A stretch of 64,000 nucleotides of DNA from Mesodorylaimus sp. YZB2_4 (Eukaryota; Nematoda; Enoplea; Dorylaimida; Dorylaimidae): assembly GCA_030248295.1 (NCBI GenBank), contig JASANH010000812.1, positions 248,001 to 312,000 on the forward strand. The letters run 5' to 3'. The notes beneath the pieces were generated by a model. The model made no database searches, was not told where the DNA came from, and saw nothing but the letters and a program-made list of their open reading frames with translations. The position numbers and the translations under genes were made by a program. Below are positions 11,401-21,096 of this stretch, one piece after another; position 1 is the first letter of the stretch; each line of letters starts with the position of its first letter.

Positions 11401-12863
11401 ACAAGAGCCCCCATCCCCGGGTGGTGGTACCCCTTTGGTTCACACTGCAACTCGACAGTTTCCCATCTGCAGCATGTACTTTGTTGTCGTGTCATATCAT
11501 GCTGTATCCATTCACATTCCTAATTTTGAGAATTCCATCATGGTTACACAGTGGATCCATGCACATATTTACTGCTCCGACGCCTGGTGGATCCACGACG
11601 ATTCTACGTGGAAATACCTGGAACCACGCGAAGTTCTGATTTCCTCCTGGTTTCCACACAGGTCAATATGGACTCGCATGGAGCAAGGACATGGGATAGC
11701 CTACAGCGCACTCGAGGGGGAACACATAGATTGACAATCATTTTTTTACCCAGGCGATTGTCGAACCCTTCCCTCTGAGTACGCGCCCAGGCTATGAGGC
11801 CGACGCCTACCCACTAGGCCACGACCCGTGTAGCTCCCTACTTCTTCCACCAACTGTACTATGGCTGTTTGTTATTTCAGATACGAAAACACAATCAGCG
11901 GTCTATTTTACGGGCATACCCACAAAGATTCATTTTCAGTTTTCTATGAAAACAGTACTTTGACTGATCCAATTCATGTTGCTTACGTGTCCCCCAGCGC
12001 AACAGCCTATTCCAGCTACTGGCCATCCTTCCGTATTTATACCATTGATGGCAATTACAACGGCAGTTCCTACCGTGTGTTAGATCATGAAACGTACATG
12101 CTGAACCTGGATTATGCTAATCTCAGTGATAATCCAAAGTGGGAATTGGAGTACAGGGCGCGGGTAAGTTTGCTTATGCAGGTGGCGTACAGGTGTGTCA
12201 CGGGGCTGACAGGCCACAGGCATAGCATAGTCCATCAGCATGCATATTTGCATGAATCTTCTTCCAGGACGCCTACAATATGGACTCATTGTTGCCAGAG
12301 GCATGGAACGAGCTGATTCAAAGATTCATCTTGGATGATGACCTATTTCAAAAGTACATCAGGTAAATGGAAGCTCCGTCATCTGCTTGTCAGGCAGCTC
12401 GGCACAGGCAGACCATGCATTTTTCGCTGCGGCTTTTATAGGATAACCTTGCCTACAGCGCAGCACGCGCCGGTCGTTCTAGCGTCTAACTGTCCCTCAC
12501 TCAATTGATATAGCACAAAGGTAGGCGACCTACGGCTAACAGAAAAACCCAAGAAAAAGCACACGGCACTAAAGGAAATCACTAGAAGATAACATCCAGC
12601 ACGACCTATCTTCCCTTTCCAGGTACAACAGTCGTGCCCCAACCAGTCAATGCACGCACAAGTGCAAGTACGATGCGTTGTGTGACATGAGAAGAGGACG
12701 ATCGCACGACGATGATGCCCTCTGCTACGATTTACCTGGAAAAGAGCAGCTGAATAATGCTGATCATAGTGGAAAACCACACTTGAGCCAATGGGAGAGT
12801 GAATCTATTCGAACAAAAGTACAGAGTGGATTTTCTTTTTTACCTAGTCCATGTCAATTTTGA
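5439..12863 (+). CDS. Acid sphingomyelinase-like phosphodiesterase, complete paralogue
   Basis: Same predicted reaction as the gene at 1-3433. Model: 5439-5762, 8290-8460, 8518-8641, 8698-8795, 9183-9352, 9455-9832, 11881-12163, 12268-12362, 12623-12863; phases agree, 627 residues from the first ATG. The second ATG (5472) gives a classic signal peptide, MAFLISSFLILSAVALP, and is the likelier start. Next come a saposin-B domain with paired cysteines (RCALC ... ICGHYFDGC) and a catalytic domain with ADLHFD, IWTGDAPPHN, AVGNHES, IIGHVPPGD and FYGHTHKD; all metal ligands are kept. Intron 1 (2.5 kb) and intron 6 (2 kb) have swollen with repeats, including a MULE relic, a MITE and a SINE. The C-terminal tail differs from the first gene. 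Confidence 0.92.
5905..6030 (+). repeat. Dispersed repeat family B, copy 1
   Basis: A roughly 130-base block with GTGGGAGAGAGTAATCGA and GATGTTTCA resembles 61496-61645 (+) and 29425-29570 (-). All three copies are in introns or intergenic DNA. No coding capacity is seen. It may be a SINE or MITE; only internal similarity supports the call. Confidence 0.5.
6178..6300 (+). repeat. TGACC-rich degenerate minisatellite, copy 1
   Basis: Tandem CTGACC/CTTGACC units follow GACCTGGGTTTTTCACTGTC. A related block at 8058-8205, and a compact copy at 19095-19185 holding both ends (GAGGTCATTTCTAACACTA), suggest one dispersed repeat. Both copies here lie in intron 1 of the second sphingomyelinase. Confidence 0.55.
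6895..7955. repeat. Possible 1-kb intronic element
   Basis: The block begins TTTCACAGTGCGATCCTAA and ends with GGGATTCAGAACTGTGACA. It is full of AGGAC/GTCCT words on both arms, suggesting a decayed inverted-repeat element inside intron 1. The arms are too diverged for me to define true termini. Confidence 0.25.
8058..8205 (+). repeat. TGACC-rich degenerate minisatellite, copy 2
   Basis: GACCTGACCTTGACATGACC-type units end in GAGGTCATTTCTAACACTA. It is related to 6178-6300 and 19095-19185. It lies just before exon 2 of the second sphingomyelinase. Confidence 0.55.
9952..10080. mobile_element. Palindromic MITE in sphingomyelinase intron
   Basis: Arms AAGTATAGTTCG...GCGATGCGTCAAATAAGC and GCTTATTTGACGCATCGC...CGAACTATACTT form an almost perfect hairpin of about 129 bases with a short loop. 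It has no coding capacity and sits in intron 6 of the gene at 5439-12863. This is the appearance of a foldback MITE; only one copy is in this window. Confidence 0.65.
10255..10990 (-). mobile_element. MULE-type transposase relic with FLYWCH-like part
   Basis: On the minus strand, 10491-10970 encodes a stretch starting VWSCMSCKRL with later Cys and His (ITNPQAGHHI), resembling a FLYWCH zinc finger. Farther along the same strand (about 10470-10260) are NIWICDGTFK and QVYTIHGYGRFMP, close to the WICDGTF and LYTIHG motifs of Mutator-like transposases. Stops and frame changes interrupt it, so it is dead. It lies antisense in intron 6 of the second sphingomyelinase. FLYWCH plus MULE is a known nematode/insect combination; the FLYWCH part is the weaker call. 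Confidence 0.6.
11711..11827 (-). mobile_element. tRNA-derived SINE, copy 2
   Basis: Minus-strand head with TGGCCTAGTGGG and a decayed B box (GGGTTCGACAATC), then a tail containing AATGATTGTCAATC and CTCGAG. Same family as 4291-4412. It ends about 50 bases before exon 7 of the host gene. Confidence 0.65.
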
Positions 12864-13933
12864 TTCGCATCTTTTTTGCTTTTGTTATAAAAAATCAAAA
12901 AATGACATTGATTCCAATACGATCAGTAAGAAACACAGCGCTGACATCAAAATCTATGTAATCCTCAGGAAAGTGCAAAACGCTACTAATTCTGGTGAGA
13001 CTTTTTGAGGATTCCAGTTTCTGCTTGTTCAGTGAATCTATTGCATCCAAATTTCACAGCGCAACGGGTTGATTCATCTGGTGAGCGGCGGGTTTATTCG
13101 ACAGAAGTCACTGTTCTTTTCTATTTTACACACATTTCACACGAATCGATTCGAGCCAGGAGTCGATCACTCGCCAGACGCCCAACTCACCAAGCCTAGA
13201 GCCCCTAGAAATAAGACACCCAAATTAGAGATTCCCTTACAGCACGAAAAGGGGCCGGATGGAATGGAAGAGGCCCAGAATGGGTATCACCCGTTGCGGA
13301 CCTACACGCCTCGACAAAGACGTCCATTCCAGCGGAAACCCTATGCCAAGAAGCGTTGCACGATCTAAATACACCTACACTCAGTTGCAACATCAAGGCG
13401 ACGGGTTGCACTGCTACAAGTGACACCTGGTGGCTGATACGCTTTGCAGGAAATATGGCCACTTGGTAATTCGACCTGAAGGGGCTAGCACTCACTTGGG
13501 CCAGGTTCGATCGACCAGGAGAATTCCACTGCATTGATGTTATGCAAGAATGCATGCTTCTGTCGGGTGCTGTCTTATCTAGTGCAGGAACGAGAATTCT
13601 TCTGGTGCTGTTAAACAAAAGAACCGCAGCTAGGTGCGAGCATTACAGGTAAAAAAGGCTTTACTATATCACGGGTAAAACTGGGGTCCCGCAATTTCTT
13701 TATGCGTAAAATATAGTTTCAAGTTCAGGCTCCTAAAATTTTAAACTAGCGGCCTGTGAACTGTAGAGAAGAAATAAGCTCAAAATATTTGGCACTTTTT
13801 CAGAAAAAATTGCAATATTTACATAAGAGATTCGAATCAAATTTTCAAACAGGCATACAGGTCGTGTGTGTAGAAAGTAGTCATGGTCAGTGCAGCTCAG
13901 AAAAAGCTTGGTTTTAGGCAGCAGATACAAAAC
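12864..13933. other. Spacer between convergent genes
   Basis: No supported exon. Open frames at 13069-13368 (+) and 13205-13618 (-) overlap each other and show no family or splice support. A copy of the short word CGTAAAATATAGTTTCA lies near 13707. Confidence 0.45.
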
Positions 13934-13939
13934 TTTATT
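13934..13939 (-). terminator. Candidate polyadenylation signal of MH2-like gene
   Basis: AATAAA on the minus strand lies about 210 bases past the stop codon of the gene ending at 14150. The distance is acceptable for a 3' UTR but not decisive. Confidence 0.35.
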
Positions 13940-14149
13940 CTAGCGTCTACAGGGAAATCGATACAGCATAACAGCACACGGCATTTCACTGGGTTCAATG
14001 TTTTTTTGAAAATACAAGTGCACAAGAGCAACTCGATTGATTCAGAATAGTTAAAAAAATGGATACAGTACGCGCCTGTTCTCAGAATCTTAAAATTTTT
14101 TCCACACTATAAAATGTTTAAACCCACAAAAACTCTACGCCTAGGAACA

Positions 14150-17100
14150 CTACAATCGATAAACTTCAGAATCGGAGTCTGAAGATGACTCTGGTTTAGT
14201 TTTATTATTTTTCTGAAATACGCGAACATTGTTTCTAGAGGATATCGAATTTTGCACCGATCTCTTGAGACTATGTCCATTACTGATGTTGTTGCTGCAT
14301 AACTGTCGATCTGCGCAAGAATCGCCGTCATCCAGACGAATGTTATTATAACGAGCTAAGGCCGCCCTTTTGTTGTCCAAAACCGATGAATCACCCATGT
14401 TCAATATACCGAGGCCACCGAAAAGCTTCGATCGAATGGCATTTTTGAACAAAGATTGCGGGCGTGGTGGTGGCTCTGAAAAAGAGACTTTTCATGTGTC
14501 TCTTACCCCACAGTCCTAACCAAGGTGCTATTCTACGATCACACCAAGCAGGGCTTGAAGGGGGTTTGCTTATGGGGATGCTGGCGCACAATAGCAGTCT
14601 ATAATAGCTCGTCTGGCAATCCACTCTGAACGGAGCCTGCAGCTGAACTGTCACAAGTCATAGTAATGGTTTAGCCATGGATCAGGTCGGTAGAGTTACT
14701 TGGCTCCTGTCACTTCCGCCAGACACAGAACAAATCCTTCGTTGGTGCACAATAGACCTGTTTTGGTGCTAGGCTGCTGTTGATTTCGTTCATTTGATTG
14801 TGCCATTAATGGTCATACAGATGAAAAATTCTGATTAAATTTTTATAAAAATGTAGTTTTCTAGCATGATCATGATGACAAAAGTACCATACTAACAATA
14901 ACAGATGCCTAGATTGATGCGAACTAAACAAATCAGCCTAGTAAAGTTTATATGTCGCGTTTTTTGTTAACCGTGCACCACAGGTATCCAGTCCAGTTGT
15001 TTTCAGTTAGGGGACGAGAGCAAGCATGAATGACAGCCCATGCTGGCTGTTGTGCTGTAGTGTGCAGCTCTGACAAATCAGCCTGCGCTTGTGTGCCTAT
15101 ATTTTCCTGTTAGCCGTGCACTCCACATGTTGTTTTCTGCCATTCTTCGAGCGACTCACGCTAAGCAGATCCCTGTTCTTCCGCATGCAATGCACTGCAA
15201 ACTTCATTTCCCATCTCTTTGGCCAATCATCTGAAGGCCCTCTATACAGTTACAGGGCTACTGCACTGTGCCGATGTGCACTGTGGCACCTAGTGCGGGT
15301 TTTCTGTGTTTTCACGGATTAATAGGCAGTCAAGCGAACAAGCATGGCTGACACCCTACGTTGGCTGTTGCAGTGCACAGAGATGATTTGCTGCGGCATG
15401 AAAGCAGGAAGTTTTCTTCTAAAAAAACAGCTGGGAAATGTGGTCCCAGAAGTCAAAAAATGCAGGAAAAGTCAGCTGGTGCAGGATTCATCGCGTTGCT
15501 TGATGGCTATACTTGAGATGAAGTCATGTGTTCCTTATGCGTATTTTCTGCTGTGCATAAGTACCGTATTAATGACATGACTGAACTATAAGATGAGTTT
15601 TCACGCTTGTTGCGCGCATTTCAAAAGTGGCAGGCACGTCTTGATGTTTATGTGCATACTTAGCACTTTTGCATGACTTGGACTAATAATGCATCCTCGC
15701 TGTCCTTATCAAAAAGCACATATAACTGTAAGCTGTGAGAAAAAATCAAAAAATCAATGCTCGAGCGGGAATCAGACCTGCTTCTCATTCTTTTCAACAC
15801 TTAGCTAGCCTCTGATCGTGAGCAGAAGCGCTCAGAGCCAAGGACGAATTTTTAAATTCTGATTTTGCAGCCTTTGCATAAGGACTTGGCTTATCGGGCA
15901 TCCTTGGATTTGTGCTTGCCGGCAAGCACAAATCCAATCCTGGTGTGAGAAAATTTGCGTATCTAGACACCAGTTCAAACCCTTCCCCGCCAGGATGTCT
16001 TTCTATTGCGTGATTGCGCGGACTCTCACCTGGAGCCACTGGAGCCAGGGACAAAGTGTGACCAGTTGCATTTATTGAACTTCGACGGGTGGGGATGGGA
16101 ACAGTGGGTGGAATCGAACTGGGAATTGTATTACTAATCTTGCTGTACATGGCGTTCGAGCTGGAGACAAACATGGAATCTGATGAATGATGCGATTCGC
16201 TGGCTGTCTCGGATGAAATGCTTGGACTCGATGGACGGCACGACACCTGCAAAAATATATTATTTTGTAAAATTATTTAAGTGTGCAAATACAGTTCTCA
16301 CCCCGCTGCTGCTATTTGAGCTATTGGTTGACGTGGATTCATAAATTTCTTGTTGTTGACTCGTTCTGCCACCACTCGATGACGACGATTCAGAATCAGA
16401 AGTGGTGGAGATTGCTGACCGTCTGCCCCCACCATAAATACCCTTCTCCTTGTCGCTGGGCATAAGTGTGTTGGTGTCAGAACAACGTGGATGGTGAACA
16501 CTAGCATAGGTTTTTCTGGATGCAAAATGCTGTTGCGATTGGTCCATGGCCATGACCACGGGGTTATCACTGCTCGAATGGCCATCGGTCGAAGCATAGC
16601 ATCCAAGGCTGGTCACCCCCTCCACTGGTTGCATGGCCGATTGAGTCGTCCCGTATAAGCAATCCATACTGCGCGCTAGTGTGGTCGACCACCGGGGTCT
16701 GATCAGGGTGCTGTAACTGCCACCATATCCCAAGGCTAGGCTATTGGCCAGTTTGGCTGATAAGACTCGCTCGATAGGTTGATTGAACGCAGTGCCATTC
16801 TCGCCGCTGGTGGTGGCAGCGAGGTCTTCGTAGGTCTCACTCCACACAGGACTGGCCACTTCGCGATGGGCCGTCGAATTGGGGGCGGGTAAAAGGGCAG
16901 ATGAAAAGTATAAATCGTTTGAAGAAATGCTCAGATGTTTACTGGCCAGATGAAGGTCTGATGAAATGCTTTGACAACGCGACATGGTCGACAACGGGGA
17001 CTCACTGGCATTGCTATTGGCCATGGGCGGGAATACTGAAAAAAGAAACAAATTAATGATCGACCACCAATCCCACACCCTGCTTTCCATATCACATGTG

Positions 17101-20100
17101 AATACGCTAGGATTTTCTTGCGGTGATCCCCTGGGTGTGATGTAACCGCATAACGTAATCTGCAAACTGCATCTGCAGGCCTACACTATGAAGTGTTCAC
17201 AGCAGCCACCTACCAGGGACTACTTTAGCATTGAGCATATCCAAAGCGACCAAATTGATCAGCATGAACCAACAAGGCGTTTTTAAAGGATGTGGCTCGT
17301 CTTTGACCAAGGAAATGCGAACAGCACTTTTGTACAATAATTTTCTCCGATCAGGATAAGATTGCCGTAATTCATGCTCGATCGAAGCCTTGAATATGCG
17401 CATATCGAAAACTCTGGTGGGTTTTTCTGGCTCCAATCGGCCACGCGATTCAGTCACTTCGGGACCTTGGCAATAAGCACCGGGGCGATCCCATCCTTGC
17501 ACAATCACTGGCGAACTGCCTTCGCAACGTTTCGCGAGAATATTGCCTTGTTGATCCATTTTGATAAGGACCTGCCAGAAGTTAGAGTAAATTAAAGCCA
17601 CTGGTGATACAATGATAAGGATTTATATTAGCTAGCGATAAAGTGATAAGAGTTTATAGTGCGGGTGATGTGCTGATAAGTATCTTGATATGCAGGTGAT
17701 AAGGTGACAAAACTGCACAGCGAGTGATTAGGATGATAGCGGAGGATACAGATTGATATCTGCAGGATACAGATTGATATCTGCAGGATACAGATTGATA
17801 TCTGCAGGATACAGATTGATATCTGCAGGATACAGATTGATATCTGCAGGATACAGATTGATATCTGCAGGATACAGATTGATATCTGCAGGATACAGAT
17901 TGATATCTGCAGGATACAGATTGATATCTGCAGGATACAGATTGATATCTGCTTGTGTCAGTGATAATTTGATGGAAGTACTGATAAACTGATAAAAAAT
18001 TTGATAAGCCGACAATTTGGTGATAAGTCGAAAATAAGTCGGTGAAGTGACTGTGATAAGGCATTAAAGACAGGGTGATCAGGTGATAAGGTGTAGTATG
18101 AAGTGATGGAATGATAAGGATTTGTTGGGGATCAGCAATGGCTTCGCAACAATAAGCGATAGTTGAATCCACCGTGAATGATATGGTGCTAGACAACAAT
18201 ATGGCTTATGTTTTTGCAAACATGAATCAATCTTCGGCAGCAACAAACAGCCGATGGGAGCGATAAGAAGGACTTTTTCAAGAAGCGCCGCGTGATGACT
18301 GCACATACTGGTAACGTAAAGAGAAAGATTTTTAGCATACAGTAAGCGACATTAACACAATAAATTGAGGGGAACTTATGAAGTTTTCGACAGAGTTTGG
18401 GCACAGGACTGATAAGGATTAGTGATCCATCAGTGCATAGAGAGGGCGATAACATGCTATCTGAGGTGATAACATGCGGCCGGCTTTCTAGAATTTTGTG
18501 ATAAAATAAAACTGAAAAGCTCTTCATTGAATCAGCCTGAGTTTCTTGCCAGTGATGAAAGTGTTTATCAATAAACTTGAGACTTCCTACAAGTGTTTAT
18601 CAAACTGCGCATGTGAAAGCAGAAGTGATAAGCAAGAGGTTCACGGGGAAAAAAGACAGTAAACGTGATGAAAATTACAACACTTACCACACCAATCTTC
18701 TCTCTAATCTCCTCCACCATGGCATCTCTAGCAGTATTGTTCAAAGATTTGAACCCGATACGCTGGCCATCAAATTCATGGCCGGAACCATCGACGCGAA
18801 ATCGTGGCGCCCTCAGATAAGCTTTAGCGACGCGTTTATTCTTTTCCATCAGAACTATTTTACCCCAGATTCCATCATCTAATTGAGACAGTTTCTGATT
18901 GACTTCTTGGATTTGATCCTAAAATTGAGATTCACTATCCGAATTTGCTTTCCGATTTTTTTCTGTTAGCCGTGCACGCAAAGCTAGTTTGGGGAATATA
19001 AAAATGCGCATGATGACATTGGCTGGCACAGTAGCTTCTGGTACGCTTTCTGCAAGCTTCCTAGCCAGAGGATGCTAGTGCGGACTAGTGTTCCAATGAC
19101 CTGGGTTTCTTACTGTCTGACCTGACCCTGACTTTGACAGATTTCTGATCTTGACCTTGAGGTCATTTCTAACACTAGTGTGCATGTACAGTATGTATTA
19201 GCATTCGTGAGGTTTTCTTCTATTAGCCGTGAATAGTGTGGCTAACTTAGACACCCGCATGACGTTGCTTCCGCCAACTGTTTACTCCTAGTTCCCGAAA
19301 CCACTGCAGTCCAAACAAGCACTTGTCCAGTTTCCTACATTTCACAAATTTACACTTGAGAAATGTAGAGTTTCAATAAGAAGGAAATGAATACCTGGTC
19401 AACAATGGGTGCGCACTGGGCCAACACCCGAGTACAAACCCTGTTCTTACCTAAGCTAAAGTACACATTGGCGGTCACTGGTCGACCGAACTAAAGGCTC
19501 GCCGGCATTTTCTCGCTGAAATGCTCGATTTTAGGCGAAAAACACGAGCGAGACGTCTTTGCTCGCTGGCTCAGGTTGGACTTACGCTCAACACCAGCTA
19601 AGATATTTTTTGTATGTGAAAAAAACCTTGGCTTTGCTTGCAACTTACACGAGCGTGTCAAAAACTGGACATACAGCTGGCCTGAAAATGGACTAAAAAT
19701 CTAAGGTCGGTTAGCATGGAATGCTTTAGGACATTGTAAATTTTTTGTTGATCACGAGCGAAGTAATGAGATTTGAAGATGCCAATAAAGAGCGCCAAAA
19801 AAGAAAAATATAATGGGAGATCAAAGCGACATGATTCTCACAGAAATGAAATCTATCCTCGCAAGAAGCAATAATCTGAAAGCACCTTTTGCGCATTTTT
19901 CCAAAGGAAAAAAAATACGCGTGTCATTTGCAGTTCTTGCTTCATTGCGTAAAATATGGTTTCAGATCAACTGCGCCCTGTTTCAAACAGTTTAAAAGCA
20001 ATGCGTAAAATATAGTTTCAGATCTGATGTGACCTTCTCCGAACTGTTGATGAAGAATGCCGTTCCCGGATCGTGGCCTAGAGGGTTACGGCATCTGCCA

Positions 20101-21096
20101 CTCACGCTGGGTGCGCACTTACAAGAAAGGGTTCGATCCCCGCAAGGGTCAAAAATGATTGTCAATTATTCTTGTCTTTTAGCTTTTGCGACCAAAAAAC
20201 AGAACAAAATTATTTGAGATTAACTAATCCGCTACTCTTAATTTCCCTTGTCGTGAACCATAAAAAAGGCGCGGAATTCAAAATCATGTGAGCAAAAAAA
20301 GAAATGTTGTTGTGATTTCTTTCATGGTGTGGTTAAACTAAGAATTGAGGAAACAGAGTGAGCGATTTCAGGCGCTGTAGTTACTATAGTAGACAGCCTG
20401 GGCTGACATAATTCCCAGTGTCCTGGACTTTTCCTGTTAGCCGTGCAGTCGACTTTGGTGCTAGAATCGAATAGTAGTGATTATTACAGTTTATACAGCT
20501 TATAGTACAGCTTATAAAGTCCCGAGGATTCAATTTTTTTCATACCATGGCAGTCCGAAGTTTTACTACTGGTTTTACCAGCCAACGAAATACTGCGTTT
20601 GTAAAATTCACGGCTAGCAGGAAAACACACAAGAGCTGTCGGATTCGTGTTTTATCCGTAACAACCGCCTTTAACTCACAAAACTGTTAACATGTGCACG
20701 GCTAACTTAAACCTCCCCTTTTTACGCGGGTGTGTCTCGCAGAAATCTCTGGTAACAGCTCAAGGGAAGATCTAGGCAAACAGTACACATCTTCGACACA
20801 TTCCAGGCGTTTCCTATCTATCGGCTCGCCAGGCAGACCGCGCCAACTACTGTATAAGTGGACACAAAAATAGCAGCAGTCCATTGAAAACCATTTGACC
20901 CTGGTTCGTCGAGGTCGTGACAAAGGCACTGCTGGTATGTTTGTCTAACAGACCTGGTGCGTCTACGACTGCGCGCATTGGTCAAATAGACCTGGCTCAC
21001 CTTATAGAATTGATCCAAATTGAACCAAACATCGTCGGCATTGGTGCCGTATAAGATGCTGCTTCGGGATATGGTCTGGTCACATTGGTCGTACAT
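14150..21096 (-). CDS. Divergent MH2 (Smad-like) domain protein with Ser-rich tail
   Basis: Exons in transcript order: 21096-20954, 20849-20726, 18918-18688, 17571-17214, 17172-17077, 17035-16302, 16246-16030, 14475-14150; phases agree, 742 residues. The donor at 17077 is the least certain. Residues about 90-290 align with an MH2 fold: IGFKSLNNTARDAMVEEIR matches the start of the Smad MH2 core, then VLIKMDQQGNI, SPVIVQGWDRP, and TPCWFMLINLVALDMLN matches the TPCWIELHLNGPLQWLDK region. There is no MH1 domain, and MH2 is N-terminal, followed by a long Ser/Thr/Asn-rich tail without an SSXS end. That is unlike receptor Smads and closer to the MH2-only group of which insect Expansion is an example. 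An in-frame stop lies just upstream of the ATG. Probable protein-binding role; not DNA binding. Confidence 0.72.
15104..15120 (+). repeat. MITE terminal repeat, solitary
   Basis: TTTTCCTGTTAGCCGTGCA matches the terminal repeat of the family at 33165-33321 and 41541-41710. A decayed partner (GTTAACCGTGCAC) lies near 14966 in the same orientation, so no intact element is defined. It is in the last intron of the MH2-like gene. Confidence 0.45.
15906..15935. repeat. 30-bp perfect palindrome
   Basis: GGATTTGTGCTTGCC is followed directly by its exact reverse complement, with no loop. It lies in the last intron of the MH2-like gene. Cruciform or hairpin potential is clear; function is unknown. Confidence 0.8.
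17600..18560. repeat. TGATAAG-rich intron tract
   Basis: The intron holds many copies of GTGATAAG, CTGATAAG and ATGATAAG, largely in one orientation and interspersed with the 21-bp minisatellite. TGATAAG is the GATA-factor core, but the density looks like degenerate repeat expansion. Similar words recur at 32530-32720, 37060-37140 and 51780-51930. Confidence 0.5.
17742..17952. repeat. 21-bp minisatellite, about 10 copies
   Basis: The unit GGATACAGATTGATATCTGCA is repeated about ten times with almost no variation. Each unit contains the palindromes GATATC and CTGCAG. Because 21 is divisible by three and the unit has no stop in several frames, it opens long spurious frames on both strands. It lies in the intron between the third and fourth exons of the MH2-like gene. 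Confidence 0.95.
19095..19185 (+). repeat. TGACC-type repeat, compact copy
   Basis: It starts CAATGACCTGGGTTTCTTACTG, continues with CTGACCCTGACTTTGAC, and ends GAGGTCATTTCTAACACTAG. It carries in one piece both ends that are separated in sphingomyelinase intron 1 (6178 and 8205). Confidence 0.5.
20067..20182 (+). mobile_element. tRNA-derived SINE, copy 3
   Basis: The best-preserved head: an A-box-like TGGCCTAGAGG and a perfect B box GGTTCGATCCC, then AATGATTGTCAATTATTC. It is in an intron of the MH2-like gene, antisense to it. Confidence 0.7.
20431..20626. mobile_element. MITE with GTTAGCCGTGCA ends, copy 1
   Basis: The left end TTTTCCTGTTAGCCGTGCA and right end TCACGGCTAGCAGGAAAA are inverted, about 195 bases apart. 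The spacing resembles the copies at 33165, 41541 and 44225. It has no coding capacity. Confidence 0.6.

Noticed and set aside
13069-13618. Frames on both strands between the convergent genes
   Set aside because: They overlap in antisense and have neither splice signals in phase nor recognised residues.
17742-17952. CRISPR-like array
   Set aside because: Units are contiguous without unique spacers and the genome is eukaryotic.
17654-18199. Long open frames with repeated YQSVSCR, YPADINL or ISAGYRL heptapeptides
   Set aside because: Produced by the 21-bp minisatellite, whose period is a multiple of three; they sit in an intron of the MH2-like gene.
20067-20140. tRNA gene
   Set aside because: Boxes A and B are present, but the block recurs with a conserved non-tRNA tail and diverged stems, so it is a SINE.
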